A stretch of DNA of 64,000 nucleotides from Mortierella sp. BCC40632 (GCA_011634665.1 WAEK01000006.1:577001-641000); one strand, 5' to 3'; counted from the stretch's first letter, positions 43,208-54,920 are shown. Notes: generated by a model not told the origin, from the sequence alone. Made by a program: numbers and translations.

Positions 43208-45002
43208 GTGGTGGTAGTGGTGGTGGTGTAGATGGAAGGTAAGAAGCCAAATGTTAGTTGATCTCTGAGCTCAAACGTGATTGTCAGATGAGCCAGCGTC
43301 AAAAGAGGAGAACTGCTCACCTCAAAAGTAGTGGAACTGTCCTTCAGACCAGAACTCGAGCCTGAACCCAAAAAAAGAGTAATGATCGAAAGACCAGTTC
43401 CGCAGGTAACCAGAGTGAGCTAGTGCTCGCCAATGTCTCGGAACACATGCAAAATAGGGGAGAGAAGTGGTCGTGGGGACTCTGTTGAGGTTGTCGACTG
43501 GAAGGAACCACTGAATGCATCACTAAGAACCTGAGCTTCATAGTGAATCACTAAGAGTTTGGTGTTGCTCTTGATCCTTGGTAGGCATCTATACTCGATA
43601 AGCCATCCTTTGGTATCCTCATACACACTGCGCACAAAGTCCCAAAGATCAGTTTTACGGTAATGTCGAAGTTGGAGAAGCTGAAGGAAGAGCATGTTGA
43701 AAAAGTCCTGTTCGAAGAGCACATGCGAGCACACTTGTAGAAGAGTCCACCTTGCGCTGGTCAATGACTCGCTGCTGCCGGGGATGGTCAAACAGCGCTT
43801 GAAGATGATAATTCGAGTGAGAAAGAGTAAGAGTGTAGTCTCTCTTGCATATCCGTTGTCCGCCTCAAGGTCTATATCGGAGAATTGCGTCGGTCACTCA
43901 AGTACTTTTGGATGACAGATCAAAGGGGTATCATATCTGCAGATCCCCAGTCATCACTGGAAGCATCGAAGTAAAAACCCCAGTGTTGAAAAGAGGAACT
44001 CGATTACAGCACGAGTCTTGCCGCACTCTATTGTGGACATGAAGGGATGTGAAGGAGAATTAGTATCATGTAGACCACTAATCTTGATATTTGCCAACCA
44101 AGCACTGCCTCAAGAGACCTACCAGAAACACCAAAGATATGAACGCCCTGTTCTTCTCCCTCACCAAGTCCAGAATAGAACTCGCGACGAGATTCCTTGA
44201 CGCTGAATCATGTACCGAAGGACTGGGAAGATCCATGAATAATAAGTCGGGTCGGGTCTCAGCAGGATAGCCAAACTGTCGACGTCAAGCTCCAGACAGT
44301 CCTCGAATATGTCCAGTTGTAGTTGGGAGATGTTCCATGCCTTTCACAAGCGCGTCAAGGAAGTTGGCAAAAGGTCCTGGTGCAAAGGACTTTTCGGTGA
44401 TTGTTTTGATGTCGGCATGGAAGTTGCCTTGAATGAGAAGAAGGGGTGCCATGTTAGAACCACGAAAGAAAAAAAAAAGGCCGACAAGAGGCAAGAGAGC
44501 ACGAGTAAACTCATACCAGACAGCGGCGAACTGGGACGAGAGTCATCCGAATGGTAGCTTGGAAGTGGGGTCAATGAGCGAGATGGTGCTGGTGCATGGG
44601 CTATGAGTGGAACAATAGAGTTAGACAGTGGACTATCATGCTAGCGGAGATCAATCAACAAGGCGCGTCTCATTACCTTAAGGAGGGCGCTGGACAATAA
44701 TGTGGATTGTCTTTTTGGGAGGTGCCTCTGGAAAGGCATCAGTAATGTCGCCTGTCTCATCAAGCTCTTCTTTTGATGGAACATCAGCAAGGCAGACCTC
44801 CTTGCGGTCCTTCTTGGGCAGAACAGGAACAGAGACTCGCCAGAGAGAGGTCCTTGGGATCAACTCCGTTGAATGTGTCTGTAATCTCGGCCTTGATGAG
44901 CTTCTTTAGGTCGTCAATAGTGTCAATCAGAGGAATCTTGATGGAGAATGCATTAGCCTCACCATCAACAAGGCAGAACAAAGTCAAGTGTTTATCAATC
45001 AT
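41789..45002 (-). pseudogene. Crinkler (CRN)-like protein gene, multi-exon, broken
   Basis: The ATG at 45002 opens the CRN ubiquitin-like header (LFCLVDGEANAFSIKI). A two-base slip in an (AG)n run at 44842-44849 separates it from the rest of the header (LWRVSVPVLPKKDRKEV, TIHIIVQRPP). Introns with GT-AG ends lie at 44601-44676 and 44028-44122. The second splits a P-loop that joins to GVSECGKTR. The C-terminal half (42372-42968, 42019-42450 and on to the stop at 41789) has the conserved KATDPYFKKEVRKRI and SKPSGPDLVFFIRIDG segments. Shifts at about 42060 and an internal TAA break it. CRN proteins are modular proteins known from oomycetes and early fungi, and the role in fungi is unsettled. Confidence 0.78.
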
Positions 45003-45099
45003 GCAGTTGCGAAGCATGAGTGAGAGAAGGTGTGGGTTGCAGAGAAAGAGAGGATAAAAGAAAAAGGAGAAAAGGGTAGAATTAAACAGGGTAACAGAT

Positions 45100-46330
45100 T
45101 TGCTCGAGGTTATCGCCCCGAGTTTTTTTTTTTTTTTTTTTTCTTGGTGAAACACAACATTGCGGGTGTATGTGCCATCTCGGTTATTGATGGCACTACC
45201 AGCTACATAAACCTTTAAGTTATCAGGGTTGGAACAGCGGGAAAGCGCGACATACTACTGGCCATGTGAGAAAGCACTCTGAGATAAAAAGACCCCCACA
45301 GTGCTAAGAGTGTTAATGGTCATTGCGAAAGTAGGCTTGATAGGGAACTGCAACTGCGTTATTGGGGCAGGTGTTGAGCCGCCCTCCAGTGTTGTGTGAT
45401 AATTGGGGCAGAGAATGACATGTTTTCCAACTCTCTCCCCAGTTGCAAAAGTGGCGAGGACAGTGTGCGTGTGCGTTTCCTTGACGATTAGCTTCGTTCC
45501 ATTACAGAGGCCACTCATCGTATCATGTTGCGGATACACATGATTGGCATTCCTAGCTTCAGCCGGAGTTCAAATGGCGGGAAGTCTGGGGGAACAAAAC
45601 TCTTAAGATCGTTCTGGTTTAGACGCGGCTAGCTTCTCCATCGTCATCGTACGAGATGCTGTCCGTTGCCATATACACTGCTACATCGTAGTCTGGACAA
45701 AACAACTCTGTTGTAATGTTGTTGAGGTGTTCAGCTTGGACATTGCGGACCGTGAGGATGACTGAGTCGGTAAAATTGGGTGTATGCTAGGGTAGCACAC
45801 TTTAATTATTTGCTTCTCGACAAGGTCCCTGCCTTGTACTGGGCTGAAAAGCAACGCATCAGGAATTCGGATCAAGTCTTTTTGTAATACAGGAGCCGCG
45901 CCATTGCCGACATCCATGATTAAGTCGATGAACCACTTGTGTCGTTGGTCCTCTTGAACTCTCACGTTCTTTGTCAAGGAGAGACGACACACTTGATCCC
46001 AAAAATGAAGCCTACCGCAAGCAGTACTTTTCAACTCGCTCAGGTGATATTCCTTTGCCTTTGGTAACCAGTAAAATCTGTCTGAAATCGACTCCAAAAA
46101 CGACTACCTTGCGATCAAAAGAGCAGCTATCACACATTAGGTCCTGACAGGATCTGGGATACAGCTTCAAACGTCAGATGATCCATCATGGGAGACACAT
46201 AACTGAAAATGACAGGGGTATCGTGGGCGATAGTCGCAATTGAATCTTGCTTTCCAAAGTTACAAGAGTTGCCGTCATCGATAGGCATTGGTATCTTGAA
46301 GGTTGAGTGCTAATGTTAGTTAGGGCACTT
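45100..46330 (-). pseudogene. PIF1-type helicase remnant (Helitron-like)
   Basis: Reading leftward there are a degenerate Walker-B-like region (SPMMDHLTFEAVSQIL, near 46160), a VVVFGVDFRQIL block (near 46100), LTKNVRV and VGNGAAPVLQKDLIRIPD (45681-46097), and the C-terminal GLCNGTKLIV, FPIKPTFAMTIN and FSHGQ (45255-45539). After a TAG the YVALSRCSNPDNLKVYV block continues to about 45130. This is the superfamily 1B helicase fold used by Helitrons and by cellular PIF1. No Rep nuclease part is seen nearby. Frame breaks make it non-functional. Confidence 0.7.
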
Positions 46331-46780
46331 GGATGGGACGCCGTTTGCGCCAGCGCTCGAGTTGTCACTCGTCAGTTGGTAGTATCAGTGTGGAGTTTCA
46401 TAATTAGTGTTTGCCGGGTGAAATTTTTGTGCGCGAATGTATCTTTTTTTTTTTTTTACCTTCATCCCACCCATCCTCATCTTCATCACGTGCCCCCTCT
46501 CAAAATGTCATGTTCACATATTTTCGCCTCGGTCTCCTTTTCATCTGACGCCTAGGTCAGCTTGGTCATCATGTAGCCCCCTCCCAGTTAGTTTTATGTA
46601 CTATTACAGTACAAGAAACTTTGGAGGTTCAGAATTGAAATTGTTATAGATAGATAGAAAGGCGTGAGAACGGTGGCAAAGACGATGCAAATGGCTCTAT
46701 TCAAATATCTCCTATGAAATTATAACATTAAACGATTTTAGATGTATGGTCTGGTCACGGATTAAGGGTAATACGCGGTA
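46331..46780. other. Spacer, no recognisable gene
   Basis: T-rich and GATA-repeat DNA. No supported frame and no clear Harbinger terminal repeat. Confidence 0.4.
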
Positions 46781-46870
46781 ATGCTAAATGATGGCGCTCA
46801 CTGCCAAATTCCACGCTCAAACCCCACATACACCCACCCACACAGCACCCGACATCAGACCAAGACGACG

Positions 46871-48230
46871 ATGACCCTGAAACGAGCCTCTGACAATGAC
46901 CAAGCGACACGATCAGCTGGGAAGAAGAGGAAGACTGAGGTCCACCGCTTCAGCTACGCACAACTTGGAATCCTAATCGAGTTTATGGAGGTCCCATGTA
47001 ATTTTCAGCTGATTTATGATCATGGACGCTCAAGAAACAACCCACAAAAGCCGATGGGTGTTTCCAAGGCCCAGGGCTTCCAGAGGATGGCGGATTTCCT
47101 CAAGGAGAAGCTTGCTGAGAGACCATCATTAATAGGCAATCTCGACATGGATTGTATTGACAGCGCAATGGTCGAAAAGCGATGGCTGGCTTTAGTGCGG
47201 AAGTTCGTCCTAACCAAAGACTCCCGTTCCTCGACAGGCCGAGGAACCACCGATGATGTCTCAACACTAAAGGAGACTGACCAAAAAGCTTGCCCACACT
47301 TCGACCTCCTCCACTCACTTTTCATCGGCAGTCCCCAGCATGATCCTGTTGTTCAGATGAGTCTTGGAGCTACAAGGTATCGTACTTGATTTCTTGATTA
47401 GCCTTCCCGATGACATGGTGAATATGATGGAGACTCATCGGATGTGGTCATGCAATGGTAGTAGTGGCGAGGACTCCTCACAACAAGAGGAGCAAGAAGA
47501 AGCAAGCACCCAACCCGGCCCCTCAACAAGAACTCAGCACCCTAGCCATGAGCTTGAGACTGCGGACCAGGATGAAGAACAATTCACACCAGTGCCACAA
47601 GACACTCAAGGATCAACGGGCCACCCTTCGGTCCCGACGCCTGGTGGTCCTCAGATTCCCTACTTCAGGAGAGGGAATTCGCGTAGCGATTTCTCGGACG
47701 GCTCTTTCACATCATATGCGTCTTTCAATCGTGCGGGAACGCTGGTTGAGGATACAAGGATTCAGCAACAGAGGCAAGCGTCTTCGGATGTAAGAACCCG
47801 ATCGTTAAATATCAAAGAGCGTGCACTGGCTCTAAAGGAGAGAGAGTTTGAGGAGCGCAACAAGGATCGGGAGACGATGACCAACCTACTACTTCAGGAA
47901 ATTAAGAAGAACAGGGAGACGCAGAAGGATATGCAAAAGAACATGGTAGAGTCACAAAAGGAGATCATGAGCAGCTTTATGACTATCGTGGCAAAAATAA
48001 TCGACAGAAAAAAGAAGAGAAAGCATCGCAGAAAGAACAAAAACAAAGACGATGTCAGCGGAGACCAAAGTGATAAGAGTGGCAGCAGTGGCAGCAGTGG
48101 CAGCAGTGGCAGCAGTGGCAGCAGTGGCAGCAGTGGCAGCAGTGGCAGCAGTGGCAAGAGCAGCAGCTGCGATGATAGCGATAGTGGCCCAAAGAGCGGC
48201 GATGGCCATCCACTTCTAATAAAAAACTAA
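46871..48230 (+). pseudogene. Harbinger-type accessory DNA-binding protein (Myb/trihelix-like)
   Basis: The start is set at 46871 (MTLKRASDNDQATRSAGKKR). Residues 25-145 form a helical, basic-aromatic region (FSYAQLGILIEFMEVPCNFQ, MVEKRWLALVRKFV) resembling the Myb-like partner of PIF/Harbinger transposases. A frame change near 47370 leads to the second part (to 48230): an acidic linker, a long coiled coil (ALKEREFEERNKDRETM), a KKKRKHRRKNK nuclear-signal-like stretch and an eightfold SGS-type repeat. The gene is convergent with the DDE gene and their ends overlap by four bases, which supports one transposon. The frame change may be an indel or, less likely, a 25-nt intron. Confidence 0.6.
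48079..48155 (+). repeat. 9-bp coding minisatellite (AGTGGCAGC)n
   Basis: About eight perfect units encode alternating Ser-Ser-Gly at the C-terminus of the Myb-like protein. Confidence 0.9.
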
Positions 48231-49662
48231 TTGCGGTTTATGAATTCCACTATCCCATTTTCACTGCGCCCGACTGCAAGAGCGCTATCCATGACAAGCT
48301 TCCTGAACTCTTCTCCTCGAACACGCTCGTTATCGATCTCTTGACTGACCGCCGGATCCAGATAGTGACCGGATGTTGGAGAGGTGCCTCGAGATTGAGA
48401 ACTTGGGGCTGGATCCTCCTCAGCAAGAAAGTTGTGAAGAATAACACAGGCATTAATGATTGACAGTGCCCTCTTCATGTCTTCCTTGTATGTAAATAGT
48501 ATCTCGGATATGGACCGGTAGGTTACGTAGACACTGCCAACGCTGCTTTAAAATACCAATAGTATGCTCGTTGCATGCTCGTACATGAGAGACACACCGA
48601 TTAAATTCGGTTTTATCAAGGCTTAGATTAGAACCCTTGTAAGGAGGGACGGTGACGAGAGAGATTGAATATGCGGAATCAGCAATGAGGTATTCGCCAG
48701 GCCTGAAGAATCGACTCTTTTGTTTCCAGAGCTTTGACCGCACGAAGACATAGTTGTCATGGCATCGTCCTACATGATAAAGGCATGGTTGAGTAGAGCA
48801 TTGGATACGGAGAATTATGGTCAATACAATAACCACACTTACCAGAGTAGCCTGTGTAGGAAAAGATTATCTTTTTTTTCATGTTGCAAACCACTTGAAT
48901 GTTGAGCGAGTAATTGCCATGACGGTCGTAGAAGAAGTCCCCTTTATGGGATGGACGCTGTGTCAATGGGATCGTAGTTCCATCAATAAACTCGATGCAC
49001 CCTGGAAACCCCTGTTCATTCATTGCAAAAGAATGGAAGTCTCGTTCCTCCAAAGTCGGCCACGATACGAAGCGTTTCCTCAACGAGAGAATGGCAGTGA
49101 GCCCTCTGGCGAAGTAGTTATGACAGGAGCCAGGGCTTCTCTCCCAGAGCAATTTTTGCCGCTTTAATTCCATCCCGTTCCCGAAGTGACCAAGTCGATC
49201 CAGAGTGTATGCAAGCTGTACTGCAACCTCTTCCTGTTTCTTGTAGCTCTTGTTTTGAAATACAGGATGATCAGAAACCATTATTGCGAGTTTGATGAAG
49301 CTACATTTGGACATTCTCATTATGGTTTTGCAGTCTGTCTCTGAGAAGTCGTTCAGCCAAGCAACAAGGTCAGTCTTCGAGGTCCGGTATTTGAGTGAGC
49401 GATGGATGTACCGGAACATACGACTCTGGCTCCGCTCCTCTAATATTTGGTCGATGAAGCCTTCATTTTCGCCACTGATAACAAACATAAAGTTCGTTTC
49501 TTGAAAGTCCTCGTCCAGGTCCGAATCTGTCCAGTTATCCGAAGAGTAGCTGCTGTCACTGTATTCCACAGAATCGACCAGATAGCGATCGAACTCCTGC
49601 TCAAGGTGTAGAGCTTCATCCAAGGCGGCACGAAAGCGTCGTTCAAGTGCGCGTCGAGTCAT
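48227..49662 (-). pseudogene. PIF/Harbinger DDE transposase (one intron, one frame break)
   Basis: The ATG at 49662 begins an acidic N-terminus. The DDE domain follows: D in CIEFIDGTTIPL, then a 73-bp intron (48770-48842, GTAAGT...TAG) that joins TGYSG to RCHDNYVFVRS (second D), GEYLIADSAY, and the Glu block NEHTIGILKQRW. After RNLPVHIRD a shift near 48490-48510 moves to the frame of MKRALSIINACVILHNFLAE, a block conserved in this family, to the stop at 48227. All catalytic residues lie before the shift. The transposase cuts at 3-bp TWA targets. I could not find the terminal repeats. Confidence 0.85.
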
Positions 49663-50102
49663 AGCTGCTAGTCAAGTTGTGGATTGTGCAAGATGAAGGG
49701 CCGTTGCATCTCTTGTTGGGGACGCCAACAATGTTTCCTTTTCTGCATCATCCTGCACCTCTCCAACATCATCTGATTTGCTCCTTCATCTTCCCACACA
49801 CATGTCGTCCGCATGTTCCTGAATGCTGTGGGCGCACAAAAACCTTTGTGGCACACACTCAAAACTGGGTACTGCTTGAAACCCCGTGATTATATTTTAG
49901 TATCATACGCTATAATTTTTTAGAGTGTTGATTTCGGCCATTGGCCGAAATAGTGGCAAAAAGAAAAGATTTTAGATACAAACAAATAAGTAAGGTCAAA
50001 CGAGAGCTTGGGAGCGGTAATGGCAATGGAGTAGAGAAATGGATATGAGTGAGGAGGGTGAAATTGCAAAGAGACGCGATTGAAAGTGCATGGTAGTGAC
50101 AG

Positions 50103-50582
50103 ATGGCGTGGGGTGAGCAGAGGCTCAATCCAGTTGTACACCCGCCCTCTTCAATCCAGCTGTCCACTTCCTCTCATCTCAATCCTACGCAAAAACTGGA
50201 CGAGGTTCTTGTACAGCCTATTGAGTCATCACAAGAGCCGTCATCTTTGCGACGATCCCGGCAATCTCAAGATAACACTGAGAAAGCTCCAGTTCAGCAG
50301 CTTATCCGTAGGGCAACAAAGCACAGGGCCACCGTACTAGATGTCTGAGACAAGCGCCATTCAATTGAGAGTGAATACGGCGAGGAAGCCATTAAAAAGA
50401 ACAAAACACTGAAAAATAGAAAATGTATTGTGCGAGCTATCCAGCAAATGATGTCGGAACAAGGCATGTCGCAGTACGATGCGATATCCACACTGCTAGG
50501 AAAAATCAGTAAGGGTGAAGAAGGGGTAAATAGCATCAACAAGCTCATAGATGTCCTCCGACCCGACCTTGGTCGAATGTGA
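50103..50582 (+). pseudogene. Coding-like ORF with one internal TGA, function unknown
   Basis: A frame from 50103 to a TGA at 50346-50348 continues in the same frame to 50582. The second half looks like real helical protein (YGEEAIKKNKTLKNRKCIVR, MMSEQGMSQYDAISTLLGKI). The first half is Ser/Gln-rich. It is not recognised and could be the tail of an old gene or of a transposon protein. Confidence 0.35.
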
Positions 50583-50899
50583 ATGGTGTTCCAGAAAGCG
50601 TAGAAGATAGGCGTGTCTGTGAATAAAGATAGAGATTTCATGCATTTGTGGTCAGACAGAGGAGAGAGCTGCTTCGCCCAGGCAATCAAATGGCCCAGTC
50701 CCCAATGCGAGGGCGAGGTAACTTGAGGTTTCGCGTAGAAACCGCCCAATCAAAACATGACTAAAAACGGAAACCTCTAGGGCAAACCCACACTCTATCT
50801 ATACAGTAAACCCCCAACCAAATGACTGCGCCTTTGTCCTCCTCTCCTTTGAGCATCCCCAGTATGTTAGTGTCAGTACAGACAGCTACATCACAGGGT

Positions 50900-51407
50900 C
50901 TAGAGTTCTATATCAATGTTATCCTGAACTTGTTTACAGCTCTTTTGAAACTCTATGAGGACATATTGTTGACTCATGTAGCAATTGGAACATCGTTGTG
51001 AGTAAATGAGATTCCGGCCAATCAGGACGCAAAGGATGAATTGCACGTTGTACTCTGTGTGAAGGAAGTCCAGAGGAATGTGCCTAACGAAAAGACCACA
51101 ACTGAGCACCTTTTCGATTTCACTGTCGATTAGTTCTTTCCAAAAATGTACTTGAGAAAATAGCCTCAGATTATTGGCACATTTCAAGCTTCCAGGAAGG
51201 TGTATCCCTTTCTTGAGTTGCGTTGGCTAAGCGATTTGCGATTTCATTTCCATGAACTCCAAAGTGGCATTTAACCCACCACACCTGCGTGTTTCCAAAA
51301 TAGCGGTAAGAGTGATTCGACCATTCCTTGTAGAAATCCTCCCTTAATCTCTCTTTGTTATGAGATTTCGGAACTGATCCACCGCCGCTTTGTAGATCAA
51401 AAAACAT
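50900..51407 (-). pseudogene. LINE-type RNase H remnant
   Basis: The minus strand encodes QVWWVKCHFGVHGNEIANRL followed by ANA, the last block of RNase H in non-LTR retrotransposons. A second frame continues downstream with FWKELIDSEIEKVLSCGLFV. A 23-nt T tract lies just beyond at 51409. No reverse transcriptase or endonuclease part is present, so this is a truncated piece. Confidence 0.6.
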
Positions 51408-51433
51408 TTTTTTTTTTTTTTTTTTTTTTTTTT

Positions 51434-53070
51434 CCTAGCTGGGTAGAACCAATAGGAACAAAAGTAGAGAGTCAAGAGAGAGACGTATTTATGCCGTCTG
51501 CAGCGAGAACTGCGGACAGGACCGGTGTAATCACCGACCTTCGCCTATGAATAAACTGCACTTCATACCGCCATCTTTTCGGATTCTATCTTCAACAACT
51601 GTATCAAGGACAGTTTGAGCGGTCAAGAGTGACAATGACAAAAAAAAAAAAAAGTTGTCGAACCGAATGAACAAGCCTGAGAAGGAACTACAGGATGTCA
51701 AACAACAGCCAAGCTCAATGTAGTCCCTCATCTGTCTCAATGGTCTGTCCAAGATAGCTCAAACACTTGGTGGTTAGCAAAGTTCTTATGGTGCTATCCC
51801 CTTGCTCCTTAACAAGCGAAGGTTAAATGGGAGGATTGAGATGAGGGAAGGAAGACAGGGGAGGGCTGTGACAGGAAGGAGGTATGACATTAACAGATGA
51901 TGCGGGCGCACTGCCCTCATGCGCTCTCATGCGGCCTCGAGAGTCGGGCTGCTTTTACCCTTGTCAAGATTGAGCTTGTAGCCGGATAGGGTCTCGCCCT
52001 CTCATTACTCACGCCTTTGTCTCAATCTCTTGCAGAGGAGAGAGATGAAAACTGCGCTAGAGTTAGACTGGTTAGATTTACTAGCACGTATAGGGGTTTG
52101 TCTGGTGTGGTATTAGGAGTTTTTACCATAGTTACGGAGAAAAGTTGATTGTCAAAGATCAAAGGATCTTGGAGTCTGGGCGTGTTGTTCTTGAGATCAG
52201 CCGTTGTGAGGTAAAGGATATTCAGAGCTTTGAGGCGAAAAACATTGGTATGCCTGATTTCTGAAGTGTTGTCTTCTCTCCTTTGATAGATAGAGTTGGA
52301 GCTAGACCTTTTCCATCGACTAAGAAGGGTTTACCGAGTAGCACAAGGTAGTTCAATGACCAATCACACTAAATCCCAGACCTCAGAAATTTAGGATTGC
52401 TCACGATATCGAGTTAGGCCGGATATTGAGTATTAAAGATCGCGTCCATAGGAGGTACTTAGCTTTTTTCTGTGTAGTGGCGGTGCAAGCGAAGGATAGT
52501 TTGGGTATTCTATCGTTTACCAGGTTTTCTGGTGGCTTCAAATTGCAGGGCTACCGATTATTCTGTGGCCTCCAAGGGGTATTCTAGCACCTGATCGGCG
52601 GAGTTCTGATATCTCATATGGGAACTAAAAAGGGGTGTATATTACCCTGCATAATAGATTGGTTAATATATCCTCCCAAATATGCATACTTGTGTCCCTC
52701 TTTCTGCTGGTGCCTCTGCTGGTGCCTCTACTCGCTGTCCTGTCTTGAGACACGAAGTTGGCGAAATGGCTTAATATATCTTAAAAGAGTACCATGTGCT
52801 CCTTTCAAAGACAAGGACAGTGCTCATTCCGTGTTTATCACCATTTGCTGATTAATGTACCTCTAACCCCGTGTATTTTAGGGTCGTAAACGAATACTTG
52901 AGCTTTTCCCAACGGCCATTGAGATTTGTGTATCATCCATGCCTGGAATTTATGGTACAGGCTAGTCTTCTTCTACCAGCTAGATTCCCATCATGTGTAC
53001 CCTTCCCACGCAACACCTACCTCTACTCATAGAAGATATCTTGCTAAGACCCCGGAATGTACAGGATGGT
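51434..53070. other. Spacer, no recognisable gene
   Basis: Mixed-composition DNA without a frame I can support. Short frames at 52618 and 52926 lack start context and domains. Confidence 0.4.
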
Positions 53071-53075
53071 TGATC

Positions 53076-53083
53076 TATAAAAG
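53076..53083 (+). promoter_or_regulatory. TATA box of the astacin gene
   Basis: TATAAAAG lies upstream of a pyrimidine-rich leader. A probable leader intron starts GTGAGTG at 53244, has CTAAC near 53325 and ends with TTACAG at 53417 (or CAG at 53425), just before the ATG at 53444. Confidence 0.6.
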
Positions 53084-53443
53084 CTGGCCACAACTCCTTC
53101 TTTTTCTCATCAAATCACCTCGACCAACAGTCTCTCCTTCACTACAGCTACTCGCCCTCACCACAACTTCTCTTCTAAATTACATCTGCTCTTCTTCAGT
53201 CGCATTTTTCGTCTGTCCCGCTAGAACACTCAAGGTTATCAATGTGAGTGATCACAATTCTTGGATGCTGGACTCTTTGTTGTGCCTGTACAAGAAGCTA
53301 TGATACAACAACGCCTTGTTTCAAAAAGCTAACTAGACATCTTAATATCTCCTCCTCTTCCCGCTATGGTCCTGTCACTACCAACTACTGTCGCCTCCCA
53401 ATCGTCCAATATTACAGTACTTCAGTTTGCTTTCACGCCATCC

Positions 53444-54199
53444 ATGATGTTTGCAAAACTTCTGCTTGTCTGCGCGTTTGCTGGCCTTTCTGCAGCGCAA
53501 GGTGTGCTCAACGAGAACTTGCGTTGGAACTTCAACGGAGTTCGTCGAATGGCGTACAGCTTCGATCCGAATTATCCTCAGCAAGCACGTCAGACTGTAA
53601 TGCGCGGCATTCAGAGATGGAACCAGGTTTTGGGCGACTGTCTCCCGCTTCAGCCAAGACAAGCGAACGATCGTGACTTTGTCAATGTTTTTAATGGCAA
53701 TGGCTGCTTCAGCATGATCGGCAGGGTTGGCGGCCGTCAAGCCTTGTCGCTCCAACTCAACAACTGCGTTTATCAAGGAACCGTGATCCACGAATTCCTC
53801 CATGCTGCAGGACTCATTCATACTCAGAAACGACCAGATCGCGACAACTACATCACCATGCACTGGGAAAACATCGCGAACAGCTGGAGAAGCCAGTTTA
53901 CAAAGGAGACCGGAGGCATCGGAAAATATACAGAGTATGACATTTACTCGATCATGCATTACCCTAACCGTCATCCAAGCTGGTCCATCGGCAACCGACC
54001 CAGCTTCACATCGAGGAACCCTAATGTCGACTACCGCAGGATTGGAACAGGAAACGACTTTGCCGAGAGCGATGTGGTTGCTATCAGAAAAATGTATGGT
54101 TGCCCAATGCGCAAATTCAACGCCCTCCCCAAGAGCGGCCGCAACAACGGCCGCAATGGATCCAAGGCTGCTAAGCCCATTTTCTGTGCCAACGTGTAG
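53444..54199 (+). CDS. Astacin-like secreted metalloprotease, 251 aa
   Basis: A signal peptide (MMFAKLLLVCAFAGLSAAQG) precedes a peptidase M12A domain. The zinc motif HEFLHAAGLIH (residues about 115-125) and the Met-turn SIMHYP (about 167) are intact, so it should be an active zinc endopeptidase secreted outside the cell. Cysteines pair as in the family. There is no long propeptide and no C-terminal EGF/CUB domain. The tail is short, basic and Gly/Asn/Ser-rich. The frame is open upstream to 53366, but the ATG at 53444 is chosen because the signal peptide starts there and the upstream part lies inside the probable leader intron. The gene is intact. Confidence 0.85.
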   Translation: MMFAKLLLVCAFAGLSAAQGVLNENLRWNFNGVRRMAYSFDPNYPQQARQTVMRGIQRWNQVLGDCLPLQPRQANDRDFVNVFNGNGCFSMIGRVGGRQALSLQLNNCVYQGTVIHEFLHAAGLIHTQKRPDRDNYITMHWENIANSWRSQFTKETGGIGKYTEYDIYSIMHYPNRHPSWSIGNRPSFTSRNPNVDYRRIGTGNDFAESDVVAIRKMYGCPMRKFNALPKSGRNNGRNGSKAAKPIFCANV

Positions 54200-54411
54200 A
54201 GCGTCACGAATCTTGACAGGGCTGAAGCAGGGCTTGCCTTTTCCCAAGTTCTGGGCAGGATGAATGCATGCGGGTGGAGGATAAGGAGATAGATTTCAGA
54301 ATGTGATTTTTCAGAGTGATATTAGAATACTCTATCCTTCATAGGGACTGGAACCCTATTGTGTAGTTTCTCTTTTATTCCAATCGAATCTTTCGAAAAA
54401 AATAAAATAAA

Positions 54412-54920
54412 ATGAAGATAGAACTACCTTCCCAAGCCGACTCTGAACCCATATTTCTCTCGCTCACTTACACAGGAACATGTCCACTCGAGCAGCTTAT
54501 GAAATGGAAACGATCGATGACCCTATTTCACTCGAATATTCCAAGAGTGGTAAACTCTTTTACCAACTGTCGAATGGTAACCACCATTCAATATTCTTCA
54601 GGTGGCAAGCCCTACCAGTCACACACAGCCCTCCTGTCTTTGCCCTCCATCCCTCACTCCTGGAAGTATCAAAAGCCTAAGAAGCAGTACAGGCCCCAAC
54701 CCTTCGATAGGCCTACGCTACACCTCCAACAAATGTTATTAAGGATCTTCACCTTAGGATCAACCCAAACGTTCCAATCCTCTAACTCTATAAGACTGGA
54801 GAAGTATCTCCCAGCTCCCCCATCGATAAGAACCCCATGCTCAGCCCAAATGGGACGAGCGTGACGATTACACGGACACACCCAAGAAGAAGAGCTCGAC
54901 ATCTTCCGTTGTCTACGAAC
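54412..54920 (+). other. Coding-like stretch, degenerate
   Basis: MSTRAAYEMETIDDPISLEY (from 54480) and later GGKPYQSHTALLSL and VSPSSPIDKNPMLSPNGTS look protein-like but lie in different frames separated by stops. No family is recognised. It may be a decayed gene with short introns. Confidence 0.25.

Noticed and set aside
48079..48155. The SGS repeat as evidence of a separate gene on the minus strand
   Set aside because: The opposite frames read only Leu/Pro or Ala/Thr repeats, shadows of the trinucleotide array.
53378..54247. A 289-codon minus-strand frame opposite the astacin gene
   Set aside because: It is the antisense shadow of a gene with intact catalytic motifs and has no domain of its own.
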